Shown one piece after another: positions 11,810 through 23,279 of a stretch of 64,000 nucleotides of DNA; within the stretch, counting starts at the first letter, position 1, and every line of letters starts with the position of its first letter. The stretch is taken from NCBI RefSeq assembly GCF_003265705.1, contig NW_020312817.1, positions 45,697,113 to 45,761,112 on the forward strand. Direction: 5' to 3'. A program made the translations under genes and the position numbers. The notes under the pieces are model-generated. The model did not search any database and was not told where the DNA came from. It saw only the letters and a list, made by a program, of their open reading frames with translations. The DNA is from Callorhinus ursinus. Its lineage: Eukaryota; Chordata; Mammalia; Carnivora; Otariidae.

Positions 11810-13130
11810 CTTTTTAAAAAAATTTTTATTGTTATGTTAATCACCATATATTACATCATTAGTTTTTGATGTAGTGTTCCATGATTCATTGTTGTTCATA
11901 ACACCCAGTGCTCCATGCAGAATGTGCCCTCTTTAATACCCATCACCAGGCTAACCCATCCCCCTACCCTCCTCCCCTCTAGAACACTCAGTTTGTTTTT
12001 CAGAGTCCATCATCTCTCATGGTTTGTCTCCCCCTCTGACTTACTCCCCTTCATTCTTCCCCTCCTGCTATCTTCTTCTTTTTCTTTTTTCTTAAAATAT
12101 GTTGCATTATTTGTTTCAGAAGTACAGATCTGTGATTCAATAGTCTTGCACAATTCACAGCGCTCACCGTAGCACATACCCTCCCCAATGTCTATCACCC
12201 AACCACCCCATCCCTCCCACCCCCAACCACTCCAGCAACCCTCAGTTTGTTTCCTGAGATTAAGAATTCCTCATATCAGTGAGGTCATATGATAAATGTC
12301 TTTCTCTGATTGACTTATTTCACTCAGCATAACACCCTCCAGTTCCATCCATGTCGTTGCAAATGGCAAGATCTCATTCCTTTTGATGGCTGCATAATAT
12401 TCCATTGTGTATATATACCACATCTTCTTTATCCATTCATCTGTCAATGGACATCTTGGCTCTTTCCACAGTTTGGCTATTGTGGACATTGCTGCTATAA
12501 ACATTGGGGTGCACGTACCCCTTCGGGTCCCTACATTTGTATCTTTGTGGTAAATACCCAGTAGTGCAATTGCTGGATTGAATGGTAGCTCTAATTTCAA
12601 CTGTTTGAGGAACCTCCATACTGTTTTCCAGAGTGGTTGCACCAGCTTGCATTCCCACCAACAGTGTAGGAGGGTTCCCCTTTCTCCACATCCCCGCCAA
12701 CATCTGTTGTTTCCTGACTTGTTAATTTTAGCCATTCTGACTGGTGTGAGGTGGTATCTCAATGAGGTTTTGATTTGGATATCCCTGATGCCGAGCGATG
12801 TTGAGCACTTTTTCATGTGCCTGTTGGCCATTTGGATGTCTTCTTTGGAAAAATGTCTGTTCATGTCTTCTGCCCATTTCTTGATTGGATTATTTGTTCT
12901 TTGGGTGTTGAGTTTGATAAGTACTTTATAGATTTTGGATACTAGCCCTTTATCTGATATGTCATTTGCAAATATCTTCTCCCATTCTGTCGGTTGTCTT
13001 TTGGTTTTGTGGACTGTTTCTTTTGCTGTGCAAAAGCTTTTTATCTTGATGAAATCCCAATAGTTCATTTTTGCCCTGGCTTCCCGTGCCTTTGGCGGTT
13101 TCTAGGAAGAAGTTGCTGCAGCTGAGCAGA
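11810..13130 (-). mobile_element. Nested 5'-truncated antisense L1
   Basis: Read on the minus strand, it begins inside ORF2 (TCTGCTCAGCTGCAGCAACT...), runs to the ORF2 terminus at 12271, and ends in a 3'UTR with 'gtgattaacataacaataaa' and a short A/T tail at the 11810 end. Perfect 15-bp TSDs flank it. Truncation at the 5' end is the normal outcome of target-primed reverse transcription. It must be younger than the host L1 that it interrupts. Confidence 0.95.
12271..13068 (-). pseudogene. L1 ORF2 C-terminal fragment, uninterrupted
   Basis: A 265-codon open frame runs from '[12 protein letters not shown]' through '[15 protein letters not shown]', '[19 protein letters not shown]' and the Cys-rich motif '[14 protein letters not shown]' (spacing Cx3Cx8C, then WWEC). 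It ends at '[11 protein letters not shown]'. This is the natural ORF2 C-terminus with no stop or frameshift, in contrast to the damaged host copy. It lacks endonuclease and RT domains, so it cannot act as a retrotransposase. The lack of damage shows that it is young, not that it is a gene. Confidence 0.93.
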
Positions 13131-13562
13131 CAAACTAGATTTTAAAACAAAGTCTGTAACAAGAGATGAAGATGGGTACTATATCATAATAAAGGTGTCT
13201 ATCCAACAAGAAGATCTAACAATTGTAAATATTTATGACTTCATCCAGCAATGGATAGATCATCTAAACAAAAATCAAGAAGGAAACAATGGCTTTGAAT
13301 GCCACACTGGACCAGATGGACTTAACAAATATATTCAGATCATTTCATCCTAAGGCAGCAGAATACACATTCTTTTTGAGTGCACACAGAATATTCTCTA
13401 GAACAGATCACATATTGGGTCACAAACCAGCCCTCAACAAGTACAAAAAGATGGAGATCATACCATGTATATTTTTAGACCACAATGCTATGACACTTGA
13501 AGTCAACCACAAGAAAATCTGGAAAGATCATAAATATATGGAGGTTAAAGAGTATCCTAGTA

Positions 13563-13739
13563 GGGTGCCTGGGTGGCTCAGTTGGTCAAGCGTCGCCTTT
13601 GGCTCAGATCATGATCCAGGGTCCTGGGATTGAGTCCCGAGTTGGGCTCCCTACTCAGCAGGGAATCTGCTTCTCCCTCTACCCCTCCCCCCTGCTCATG
13701 ATCAATGTCTCTCAAGCTCTCTCTCTCAAATTTTTAAAA
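13563..13739 (+). mobile_element. Can-SINE nested in L1 ORF2
   Basis: The head is 'gggtgcctgggtggctcagt', the pyrimidine-rich body follows and the tail is short and diverged, ending 'ctctcaaatttttaaaaa'. It is flanked by AGAGTATCCTAGTA (13549-13562) and AGAATATCCTACTA (13740-13753), 12 of 14 bases. The duplicated site is L1 coding sequence (host 'gttaaagaacatcctactaa'), so the SINE arrived after the L1. Confidence 0.95.
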
Positions 13740-16615
13740 AGAATATCCTACTAAAGAATGAATGGGTTAACCAGTAAATTGAAGAAAAAATAAAAAAAAT
13801 ACATGGAAGCAAATGAAAATGAAAATACATCAGTCCAAAACATTTGGGATTCAGCAAAGACAGTCCTAAGAGTGAAGCATATTGCAATACAGACCTACCT
13901 CAAGAAGCAGGAGACGTCTCATATACACAATCTAACCTTACACTTAAAGGACCTAGAAAAGGAACAGCAAATGAAGCCTAAAGCCAGCAGAAGAAGGGAA
14001 ATAATAAAGATTAGAGCAGAAATAAATAACATAAAAACAAACAGTAGAACAGATCAACAAAGAGCTGGTTCTTTGAAAGAATTAATAAAATTGATAAACC
14101 CCTAGCCAGACTTATCTAAAAGAAAAGAGAAAGGACCCAGTAAATAAAATCATGGATGAAAGAGGAGCGATCACAACCAACACCACAGAAATACAAACAA
14201 TTATAAGAGAATATTATGAAAAGTTATATGCCAACAATTTGGGCAGTCTGGAAGAAATGGGTAAATTCCTAGAAACATACAAACTACCAAAACTAAAACA
14301 GGGAGAAATAGAAAATTTGAACAGACCCATAACCAGCAAAAAAACTGAATCAGTAATCAAAAATCTCCCAACAAAACAAAAGTCCAGGGTCAGATGGCCT
14401 GCCAGCAGAATTCTACCAGACATTTAAAGAAGATTCAATACCTATCTTTCTCAAACTGTTCCAAAAAATAGAAATGGAAGGAAAACTTCTAAACTCATTT
14501 GACAAAACGAGCATTACCTTGATTCCCAAACCAGAAAAGATCCCATGAAAAAGGAGAATTACATGCCAATATCCCTAATGAACATGGATGCAAAATTTCT
14601 CAACCAGATACTAGCAAATCAAATTTAACAGTGCATTAAAAGAATTATTCACCATGATCACATGGGATTTATTGCTAGGCTGCATGGCTGGTTCAACATT
14701 CACAAATCAATCAGTGTGATACACCACATTAGTAAAAGAAAGGATAAAAGCATATGATCCTCTTAATACACAAAAATCATGTGACAAAATACAGCATCCA
14801 TTCTTGATAAAAACCTTCAACAAAGTAGGGATAGATGGAAAATACCTCAACAACATAAAGGCCATATATGAAAGACCCACAGCTATTATTACCTTCAAGG
14901 GGGAAAAACTGAGAGCCTTTCCTCTACTGTCAGGAACAAGACCAGGATGTCCATTTTCACCATTACTATTTAAAATAGTACTGGAAGTCTTAGCCTCGGC
15001 AGTAGGACAACAAAAAGAAGTAAAAGGCATTCAAATTGGCAAGGAAGAATCAAATTTTACTATTTGCCCATGACATGATACTCTATATAAAAAACTTGAA
15101 AGATTCTACCAAAAAATTGCTAGAACTAATACATGAATTCAGCAAAGTGGCAGGATATAAAATCAATGTACAGAAATCTGTTGCATTTCTATATACCAAT
15201 AATGAAGCAACAGAAAAAGAAATCAAGGAATCATACCCATTTGCAATTGCACCAAAAACTATAACATACCTAGGAATAAACCTAACCAAAGTGGTAAAAA
15301 TCTATACTCTGGAAACTATAGAACACTTATGAAAGAAATTGAATAAGAAATGGAAAAAACATTCCATACTCATGGATTGAAAGAATAAACATTGTTAAAA
15401 TGTCTATACTACCCAAAGCAATCTATACATTTAATGCAATTCCTATCAAAATACGACCAGAGCTGGAATAAACAATCCTAAAATTTTTATGGAACCACCA
15501 AAGACCCTAAATAGCCAAAGCAATCACAAAAAAGAAAACAAAACTGGAGGCATCACAATTACGGATTTCAAGTTATATTACAAAGCTGTAGTCATCAAGA
15601 CAGTATGGTACATGAACAAAAAGAGACACATAGATCAATGGAACAGAATAGAAAACCCAGAAATGAATCCTCAACTCTATGGTCAACTAATCTTTGACAA
15701 AGCAGGAAAGAATATCCAATGGAAAAAAGACAGTCTTTACAACAAATGGTATTAGGAAAACTGGACAGCAACCTACAGAAGAATGAATCTGAACCACTTC
15801 CTTACAGCATATACAAAAATAAATTCAAAATGGATGAAAGACCCAATGTGAGATAGGAAACCATCAAAATCTTAGAGGAAAACACAGGCAGCAACCTTTT
15901 TGATCTCAGCCATAGCAACTTCTTACTAGACACGTCTGTGGAGGTAAGGGAAACAAAAGCAAAAATTACTGCATCTTCATTAAGATAAAAAGTTTCTGCA
16001 TAGTGAAGGAAACAATCAATGAAACTAAAAGGCAGCCTACAGAGTGGGAGAAGATATTTGCAAATGACATATCTGATGAAGGGTTAGGATCCAAAATTTA
16101 TAAAGAACTTATCAAACTCAACACCCAAAAAACAAATAATCCAGTTAAGAAATGGGCAGAAGACATGAATAGACAATTTTCCAAAGAAGACATCCAGATG
16201 GTTAACAGAAACATGAAAAAATGCTCAACATTACTCATTATCAGGGAAATACAAATCAAAACCATGATGAGATACCACCTCAGACCTGTGAGAATGGCTA
16301 AAATGAACAACACAAGAAATAACAGGTGTTCGAGAGGATGCAGAGAAAGGGGTAGCCTCTTACACTGTCGGTGAGAATGCAAACTGGTGCAGCCACTCTG
16401 GAAAACCATATGGAGGTTTCTCAAAAAGTTAAAAATAGAACTACCCTATGACACAGCAATTGCACTACTAGGTATTTATACAAAGGATACAAAAATAGTA
16501 ATTTGAAGAGGCACATGCACCCGATCTTTATAGCAACATTATCAACAAAAGCCAAACTATGGAGAGAGCCTAAATGTCCATCAACTGATGAATGAATAAA
16601 GAAGAAGTGGTGTAT

Positions 16616-16642
16616 ACACACACACACACACACTCACACACC
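16616..16642. repeat. (CA)n microsatellite inside L1 ORF2
   Basis: The run 'acacacacacacacacac' with one CT interruption replaces the usual 'ggtatatatac...' stretch preceding the YYAAIK-like segment of ORF2. It shows post-insertion slippage. Confidence 0.9.
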
Positions 16643-17066
16643 CTGGAATATTACTCAGCCATCAAAAAGAGTGGAATCTTGCCATTTGCAATGACATGGA
16701 TGGAGCTAGAGTGTATAATGCTAAGTGAATTAAGTCAGATAGAGAAAGACAAATACCATATGATTTCACTCATATGTGGATTTTAAGAAACAAAACAGAT
16801 GAACATATGGGAGAGGGAAAAAGAAGAGAGAGGGAAACAAACTATAAGAGACTCTTAAAGATAGAGAGCAAACTCAGGGTTGATGGAGGGAAGTGGGATG
16901 GAGCATGGGTTAGATGGGTGATGGGTATAATGGAAGGCATTTGTTATGACGAGCACTAGGTATTGTATGTAAGTGATGAATCACTGCATTCTACTCCTGA
17001 AACCAATATTGCATTGTATGTTAACTAATGAATTTACATTTAAAAATTTTTTGGGGAAAAAAAAGC

Positions 17067-17079
17067 AAGTGATTTCTAG
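17067..17079. repeat. Right TSD of full-length L1
   Basis: AAGTGATTTCTAG follows the A-rich L1 terminus 'ttttttggggaaaaaaaagc'. It pairs with 9052-9064 with one C/T difference. Confidence 0.88.
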
Positions 17080-18860
17080 AGACAGTAGAAAAAACATGGT
17101 TAAACTTTGACTTCTACTGAGTAGGAAACTGGCTTCATGTTGCAGTAGCCTCACATACATTACCAGGTTATCCTGAGATCATGGAATAGACCAAATTTAA
17201 ATGCTCAAATCACAATCTTCATTAAATCAATTGAAATACACAATGAGAAAGAAGTAAGGGAAAAATATGGGGTAAGTTAACATACTTTGGAAAGCCTGCA
17301 GGTAGAGTGGAAAGACCACACTACCTGAATCTTGGGATTTACAATGTCTCTATGGTCCTGTCTCTTTCAGCCTCAGTGTCCCTCATTAATGGTGCGGTTA
17401 TGAGGACCACAGTTGGAGTTCAAGTAAGAGGCCCACTGATGGAAGTTGCTCTGGCCAGTGACACACATTTACTCTATCAAAAAAACTCAGGGAAAGTACA
17501 TCTGGTCAACAACTAAGCTTGCCAATGTGAGGTGTTCACCTGGCTAAGCCAGGTGAACAGTTGGCTAACCTGTCTTATTTGTGTTTCTTGGGCAGAAGAC
17601 ACATAGAGCCAGAATATGAGTCTCCAATGGGCAGGTGAATTAAGGCCTCATGTATATTAAGCCCTCACATAAATTTGTGCCTCATAAGTCCCATGTACAT
17701 TTCATGTACAACAATCATTTAGTACCCAGGTACCTCATGACTATTAGGCATCTTTTGCTTCTTCCATCTCTTCCTAAGAATGTTTAGCACACACGTATTC
17801 TACTTATTAGCCATTTATCTATACTTAACAGAACTTAAAATATCACTGGTATTAAGGATAAGTCTTACAAAATTTCATCTTCAATAACAGAAATGAATAT
17901 TCTCTAAAAGCAAATGCATTTTATGTCATTACAACTTGATTGCTTATTTACCTAGAAGATAAATTTTAAACTAGAAATAAATGTAATATTTTGAGGTGTT
18001 TAAGCTTTCCTTTTTTCCTTCTCTGCTGTCATTGGAAATGAAAGGTCAAGAGCAAGATGAAAAAATTTACAATGAAAGCAACCTGGTTTTCTACACCTAG
18101 TTGTAGTTCACAGAATGTTAATGAACACTGCAAAGCAGGTGTTTAATAAATGGATTATTGTGCTCCACAGCCTTCTTTTCCACCCCTTTTCCTTCTCTGA
18201 GGTCTCTTGCATCTCCTATCTTGGGCCTCCATTTGTGCTCCATTGTATCTGCCCTCTTCCTACACTGTGGCAGTGACTGCCATTCCCAGCTCCAGGACAT
18301 GAGCACTTGTGGCTTCGCCTCTGACTCTCCCCTGGAGTTGGAAGATGGGACTAATTTCACACATACCAGCAGCGGCTGACCATGCTGTTTACTTATTGGT
18401 AAATTGGTAAGCATTCAGAAAAGAAGGTGAGGAGCCCCTGAGGTGTTTTCTGTTCCTGTTTTGGAGGTGATGAGCCAAGGTCCCCTGAGAGCCTACCTAT
18501 TCTGAAAGGGGCTTCATCTGGATTCCTGCAGGGGATCAATGGGTGCCAGGTCTGAAGACTTGGGCACAGAAAGGGGGGGGATGAGAGTCCTGAGGCTTCA
18601 GTGACAAATATTACCTATAAAACTGAGCTACAGGCCAATGTGGAGCATTTGTGAATGGGAGCATGATCTCATTAAATTGTAGGTAAGATGACTTCCCATC
18701 TTAAGGGCCCTTCAAGCAACTGCCTGTCTGAGTAATGAAGTCCTGATCCCTTTGAAAACACTGCTGCTCCTCTCTATTCTGGGCTCACCTTGACTTTGCA
18801 GTGATTCTGCCTGGCAGAGCCCTCTCCACCTCTCTATAGGGCTACAGGTCCCTCCCAAAT
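17080..18860. other. Unique noncoding DNA
   Basis: No gene or repeat is recognised except the palindrome at 17534-17558. A minus-strand 98-codon frame (18118-18414) and its plus-strand counterpart show no domain features. Confidence 0.5.
17534..17558. promoter_or_regulatory. 25-bp palindrome with paired CACCTG/CAGGTG boxes
   Basis: The arms GTTCACCTGGCT (17534-17545) and AGCCAGGTGAAC (17547-17558) are perfect reverse complements around a single A. Each arm holds an E2-box (CACCTG / CAGGTG), the type bound by ZEB and SNAIL family repressors and some bHLH factors. Binding is inferred from the motif only. Confidence 0.6.
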
Positions 18861-18869
18861 ACCCCTACA

Positions 18870-19110
18870 ACTTCACACCACTAAGATTATGGCCATGCTG
18901 TTCCCTCTGCCTATAATCCCTCTCTCCATCTCTCCCTGTCCCTCTTCTGCCTGAAGGCTCTCCACCACTGCTAGCCTGAGCAAGTATCACAGCTCTTAGA
19001 GTTTGCCTTAGTAAGTTCGAAAGTATCTCTCTCCAGAATGTAAATTGTCTCTGAAGGTTGGAACTATAGCCTAATTTATCTCTGTGTCTCCAGAACTATG
19101 ACTAGTTCCC
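18870..19110 (+). repeat. L2 LINE 3' fragment
   Basis: The stretch 'ggccatgctgttccctctgcct', then 'tctctccagaatgtaaattg...', then 'tctgtgtctccagaactatgactagttccctgcacatggta' follows L2 order. The family assignment is good. Boundaries are approximate. Confidence 0.75.
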
Positions 19111-19139
19111 TGCACATGGTAATTGAATTAATTAATTCC

Positions 19140-21610
19140 ATTGACTTACTAATTAATACAGGTTGCTGTAAGTAGCTCTATCCCATGTCCTGGCAAGGGT
19201 TGCTACATCCCAAGACACATTCCTCACTGATGGATACTAATTTACTAGGCTTGGACTGATGACCAATTTTGTTTCCCTGAGTAGAAAGCAAAAAGGTTCA
19301 ACTCCTGACAGTTCCTTGGCTGGTGATGTAGTAGAATATTATGTCAAAGTCTAAGAAATTGAATTGCACTCAACCATGGTGGGTGACATGCACAATTAAA
19401 GATGTTTATAATTAGCACTTGTGAACACAATTTAAGATTAAATGGTTATTAAGAGGATATTCATGAGGTTTGAGGTTTCCTTTTCCTGGCTAATAACCTT
19501 TTTTTTTTTTTTTAATGCTGGAAATCAATTAAGCATGATTGGGAAACAATGTAGGAAAATTATACGTTTTCATAATGTGTTTTCCTTAATGAAAACAAAG
19601 CCAGAATGGGAGAGAAAAAGGCAAAGCTCATCTGATTCATGGCTTGGTTATTGCTTCTGAAGAGATAAATACTACCTGTAATCAAATGGACAATTGCACT
19701 TTTTAATTTGAGGATGGAAAAGAATTGCCTCAGTCCAGCAAATGGTGGCATTTCAAAATGGAAAACAGGGAGTTTTCTATTGATAACTTTTCCTGTGAAA
19801 TTTGACTCTAGAAAGAAGTTTCTTCTATATTGGAAAACTCTGATGATAAAGGAGTTCAAAGTCCAGTGTGGATGGATCATAGTAACCAGGAGGAAGGATC
19901 TGCAATTTGGTGACTTATTTTAGGATCCCGAAGTTTTGCCTGTCCCTGTCCCTCAGAGTACTGATGTTCAGAAAGGGGTGTAGCCCCCGTCCTAACTCCC
20001 AGTCAACAGCAGCCCTACAATCCTAAATTAAGATTTCATCAGATGTCAAATATCACATGCTTCTAGAAGGGGACTACCTTTGTGACTGATATTTTAATGT
20101 CAATTTCTAAAACTGAAGCCCAACTGAAACAGTTGTTTTAGTAGTTGGTGAGGACTTGGTGAGGCCTAAAGCATAGATTATGCCATCTATCATGTATTCC
20201 TCTAGTGATCTAGTGAGTAGGTGAGTCTGTGTTTGTGTGTGTCTTTGTATATTTGGGTTTCATGCTGGTTTACCCCTTATACAAATGCTATTATATGACA
20301 GACAATATAGCATATTTTTTAAAAATCATTTGCTTTGCAATCTGTCAGACTGACGTCTGCATACTGGCTTTGTCTTTTAGTAGCTAAAGGAAGTTATACC
20401 TAAACCACAAGCTCAACATTATCTTCAATAAGATAATATTTGAGTAGAGTACTTGGTTCCTAATAAACCTTCAATACATGCTTCTTGTTTTTTACTATTG
20501 CAAAAAAAGTCTTCATCTCTTTGGCAATCTTCAAAGGTCAGGCTTCAAGCACAGGGCCAGGTGATCAATATTTCTTTTGTTCTAGCCATGACTTCTCAAG
20601 TCTGACAAGATGTAGGAGTGATGACTGGCCTCCAGCTCTAGTCTTTTGCTGCCTGGTGACCTCCTGTGCTCTCTGCAGTGGATGTCAGGGGCTGCCACAC
20701 CAGAGGACTGCCATTTAAGTTGTGGATCCCTATTACTTGTGAACTGCTCAGAGAGCAGACTGTACAAACAATTCTGGGTATACATTCTGAGAAAATCAAG
20801 AATGCTTCCAGGAGTGTTCTTTGAAAACAATCTTGGTCTTTGTAGTGGCTCTGGGTTGCTTTTGCCTCGATCACACAAGCAATAAATATCCATTAAAAAT
20901 AATTGGAAAATACAAAAAAGCATAAAAAGCTGAAGGGGAGGTCAGCTAGATCTCAGCTGAACCTCACTTTTTAATTAGGTCACAGACTTGGTCATTTCAG
21001 GAGCTAGAGGACACACAGCCTGGGAAAACCAACAACAGTAAACCAGGCAGCACTCATGCTGGTGAGGGGATGCCACAAATCTGGGCTCTCGGCTGCCATA
21101 ATGAGGCCCTGCCAGAGAGGTCTGATTCCTGAAGATGTGCATGCACTCCTACAGCAGGGACACAGGACCCAGCACTGAAGGCTGCCCGGGCCCCTCCTTT
21201 CCTACCACCACCTTGAGAACTAGAACAGTGAAAAGTCCTGGAAATTGCAGGATGCAGGGATTTGTCTTAGGCAGGCAGAGGCCCATGTTCTGCCTAGAAC
21301 ATTCCATCCAGGGATGGAATGCTGGCTGCAGGGTCAGGATTGGGCCCAGGGAACAATGTAGCTGCCCGTACTGGGCTGTGCTCAGTACCCAGCTTGGTGG
21401 TTGAGAAGCAGCCCTCTCTGGGAAAATTTCTGTATTACAGCCAGAAACACTAAGAAGACTGGTTGGAAAGACACAGTCTAGCTGTACTGTGAGTAAGGTG
21501 CAGACACAGACCCCTCAGAAATGATTTGAAAAAAATGATTTGGACCTGGGGTAAAAAACAAGAAGCATGTATTGAAGGTTTATTATTCTGTTCTAATGAC
21601 CAAGGGAAGG
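19140..21610. other. Unique noncoding DNA
   Basis: No coding potential or recognised repeat beyond a T14 run at about 19500. An imperfect inverted repeat, GAGGTCAGCT...AGCTGAACCTC, lies near 20938-20965. Confidence 0.5.
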
Positions 21611-21615
21611 TAGAA

Positions 21616-21665
21616 GCCTCCCCTCCCTCCCCCTCCCCCTCCCCCTCCCCCCCCTTCTTTCCTTT
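21616..21665. repeat. Polypyrimidine CCCTCC tract
   Basis: Repeated CCCCTCC units run into a C8 block and then TTCTTTCC, all C/T on the plus strand. Such mirror-like homopurine/homopyrimidine DNA can adopt triplex or, on the G strand, quadruplex forms. The Ser/Pro-repeat peptide it encodes in one frame is an artefact. Confidence 0.9.
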
Positions 21666-22259
21666 CTTTCTCAGCATTCCTAGGGACAGGGTCATGCTTG
21701 GAGTCTGCTGGCAACGTTTAGGATGGAAATATTTCTGTGCTACTTTCCGGCCAGTCCACTTGTTTACCATGTGGACTGCACCCCCCAAAAAAGCCAAACA
21801 AAACCGTGTGTCTGTCTCCCAGACTCATTAATAAGGGCCTACTCCTAACTTCCTTCTCCATTCTGTGTAAGTTTGGCCACAACTCAATCTACTACGTTTT
21901 TCTTTTTCAGCCATGTCGTTATTCCTCAGCTCTCACCTTAGAAATTGGCTTCCAATACCTGGACCCTTAGGACAGTGCCTCCCTGGCCCTGCCCTGTCTT
22001 CAGGCTCCGCCCCATGTACGTGTCCCGACACACTGTCACCACAGAACACCTGACAGGTGCAGGGGAGAAAGGAGCAGGCATGAACTCAGTGCCAACAGGA
22101 ACAAGGAGAAAGATGAGGGATTTGGGGAGCATGTGGAATTTAAACTTGATATAGGACAGGATTCTGACGTGGTTGCCAAAGCTGAGGAAAACCGAGGAAA
22201 CCAGGAATCGCTCACAGTTTTGCAAGAATGTTCAGTTCCTAAGCCTCTTCCTGTGTTAG

Positions 22260-22292
22260 GCCACGCCCCCTCCCCCTCCCCTCCCCCCCACC
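22260..22292. repeat. C-rich tract with KLF/SP-like boxes
   Basis: CCACGCCCCCTCCCCCTCCC begins a C-rich stretch that is a second homopyrimidine block. It contains a CACGCCC box of the kind bound by KLF/SP zinc-finger factors. Its role is unknown. Confidence 0.6.
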
Positions 22293-22380
22293 TCGGGAAC
22301 GGGGGACAGCGGGTCTCTGCTTCTGGAGAAGTCAATTTCATTTGAAAGAAGAAAGGGACAATAGAGTGGAGAGAATAAAG

Positions 22381-22722
22381 TGGGCTACGGTCTGAATATT
22401 CGTGTCTCCTTAAAATTCCTACGTTGAGCTCCTAATGCCCGATGTGATAGTAGAGCCTATGGGAAGGTGCTGATTTCGTGAGGGTGAACCCTGATGGATG
22501 CGATTAGTGCCCGATAAAAGAGGATCTAGAAAGATCCTTAGCCCCTTCCACCATGTGAGAACTTACCAAGAAGGTGCCCGCTGGGAGCCAGGAAGACGGC
22601 CTTCACCAGAACCTGGCCATGCTCGCACCCTTCCAGCCTCCAGAACTGTGAGAAATAGATTTCTGTTGTTCGTAAGCTACCCAGTCTGTGGTATTTTGTA
22701 GCAGCCCAAATGGACCAAGACA
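22381..22722 (+). mobile_element. Solo LTR, MST-type (ERVL-MaLR)
   Basis: Diagnostic blocks occur in order: 'acggtctgaatattcgtgtc', 'gatgcgattagtgcccgata', 'ccttccaccatgtgaga', 'gcctccagaactgtgagaaa', 'acccagtctgtggtattttg', ending 'ggaccaagaca'. It has TG...CA termini and the length expected of an MST LTR. No internal retroviral region is attached and I see no clean 5-bp TSD, consistent with an old solo LTR. Confidence 0.9.
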
Positions 22723-22729
22723 AGGCTTA

Positions 22730-23095
22730 ACCATAGAAAGACTATGTGGGAATCAGATGCTCTGGGTTCAGGTCCCAGCAGTTCTTTTTCTTTTTCTTTT
22801 TTTCTTAAGATTTTATTTCTTTATTTGACAGAAAGATAGAGAGCACAAGTAGGCAGAGCAACAGGAAGAGGGAGAGGGAGAAGCAGGCTCCTCACCGAGC
22901 AGAGAGCCCGACGCAGGGCCTGATCCCAGGATGTTGGGATCATGACCTGAGCCAAAGGCAGACGCTTAACTGACTGAGCCACCCAGGTGCCCAGGTCCCA
23001 GCAGTTCTATGTGACCTTGGGCAAGACACTTGCCCTCCTCTAGATTTATTGCCTTATTGTTAAAAGAAAGATAGTGGATGGGATGATGTTAAAGC
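22730..23095 (+). repeat. MIR element split by a Can-SINE
   Basis: 'tgctctgggttcaggtccca' before the SINE continues after it as 'ggtcccagcagttctatgtgaccttgggcaag', the MIR core order. The downstream half is diverged. Confidence 0.8.
22786..22992 (-). mobile_element. Can-SINE nested in MIR
   Basis: Antisense orientation: a T-rich start (revcomp of the A tail), then 'aagattttatttctttattt', a purine-rich body and 'actgagccacccaggtgccc'. Perfect 16-bp TSDs, AGGTCCCAGCAGTTCT, lie at 22770-22785 and 22993-23008 and derive from MIR sequence. Confidence 0.96.
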
Positions 23096-23099
23096 TACT

Positions 23100-23275
23100 G
23101 CTTTCTGTATATAAGAGCTTGGTGTGTATTACTTCACTTAGTTTTCCTAATAAACCCTCTGAAGGTGTTTTTACCACATTTTACAGACATGAGGATGGAC
23201 TATAGAAAATTTAAATGACTACCCCAGATGGTTGAGTCAAGATCTGGATCGAGGTGTGTCTGGTCCAAAGCTCAT
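23100..23275 (-). repeat. MIR-like fragment
   Basis: 'cacattttacagacatgagg...', then 'aaatgactaccccagatggttgagtcaagatctgga' resembles the antisense MIR consensus. It lies just downstream of a sense MIR. Confidence 0.65.
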
Positions 23276-23279
23276 GCAT

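Larger units (their letters stand above)
11521..16786 (+). pseudogene. L1 ORF2 pseudogene (endonuclease / reverse transcriptase), interrupted
   Basis: ORF2p carries an APE-type endonuclease, a reverse transcriptase and a C-terminal Cys-rich segment. It performs target-primed reverse transcription in the nucleus. The start ATG at 11521 leads into 'SIITLNVN'. The endonuclease part is split by the antisense L1. 'FHPKAAEYTFF' and 'DHILGHKPALNK' follow after 13289, and the Can-SINE interrupts next. 'WDSAKTVLRVKHIAIQ' (13.8 kb) and 'ETYKLPKLKQGEIENLNRPI' (14.3 kb) precede the RT. The catalytic FADD box reads FAHD at 15063-15074, losing one metal-binding Asp. The Cys region (16.32-16.37 kb) ends in a TGA where Trp is usual. 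The natural C-terminus is near 16786. A (CA)n tract sits at 16616-16634. The enzyme is not functional. Confidence 0.94.
9065..17066 (+). mobile_element. Full-length carnivore L1 retrotransposon, inactive
   Basis: The element starts with GAGAGGGGTTAAGATGACAG, the typical 5' end of a carnivore L1. It runs through a 5'UTR, ORF1, a short intergenic region, ORF2 and a 3'UTR to an A-rich end. It is flanked by a 13-bp TSD. It contains two later insertions: an antisense L1 (11810-13130) and a Can-SINE (13563-13739). Subtracting these and their duplicated sites leaves about 6.5 kb, the usual full length. The endonuclease-coding region has an apparent internal deletion near 13240, where 'aatatttatgac' jumps to 'ttcatccagcaatggataga'. 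Frameshifts and stops in both ORFs make it a dead copy. Confidence 0.95.

Noticed and set aside
12010..12198. Short minus-strand and plus-strand frames in the 11.9-12.9 kb area
   Set aside because: They are other frames of the nested L1 3'UTR and ORF2 tail.
21526..21831. Frame with a Ser-Pro repeat
   Set aside because: The repeat is the translation of the CCCTCC low-complexity tract.
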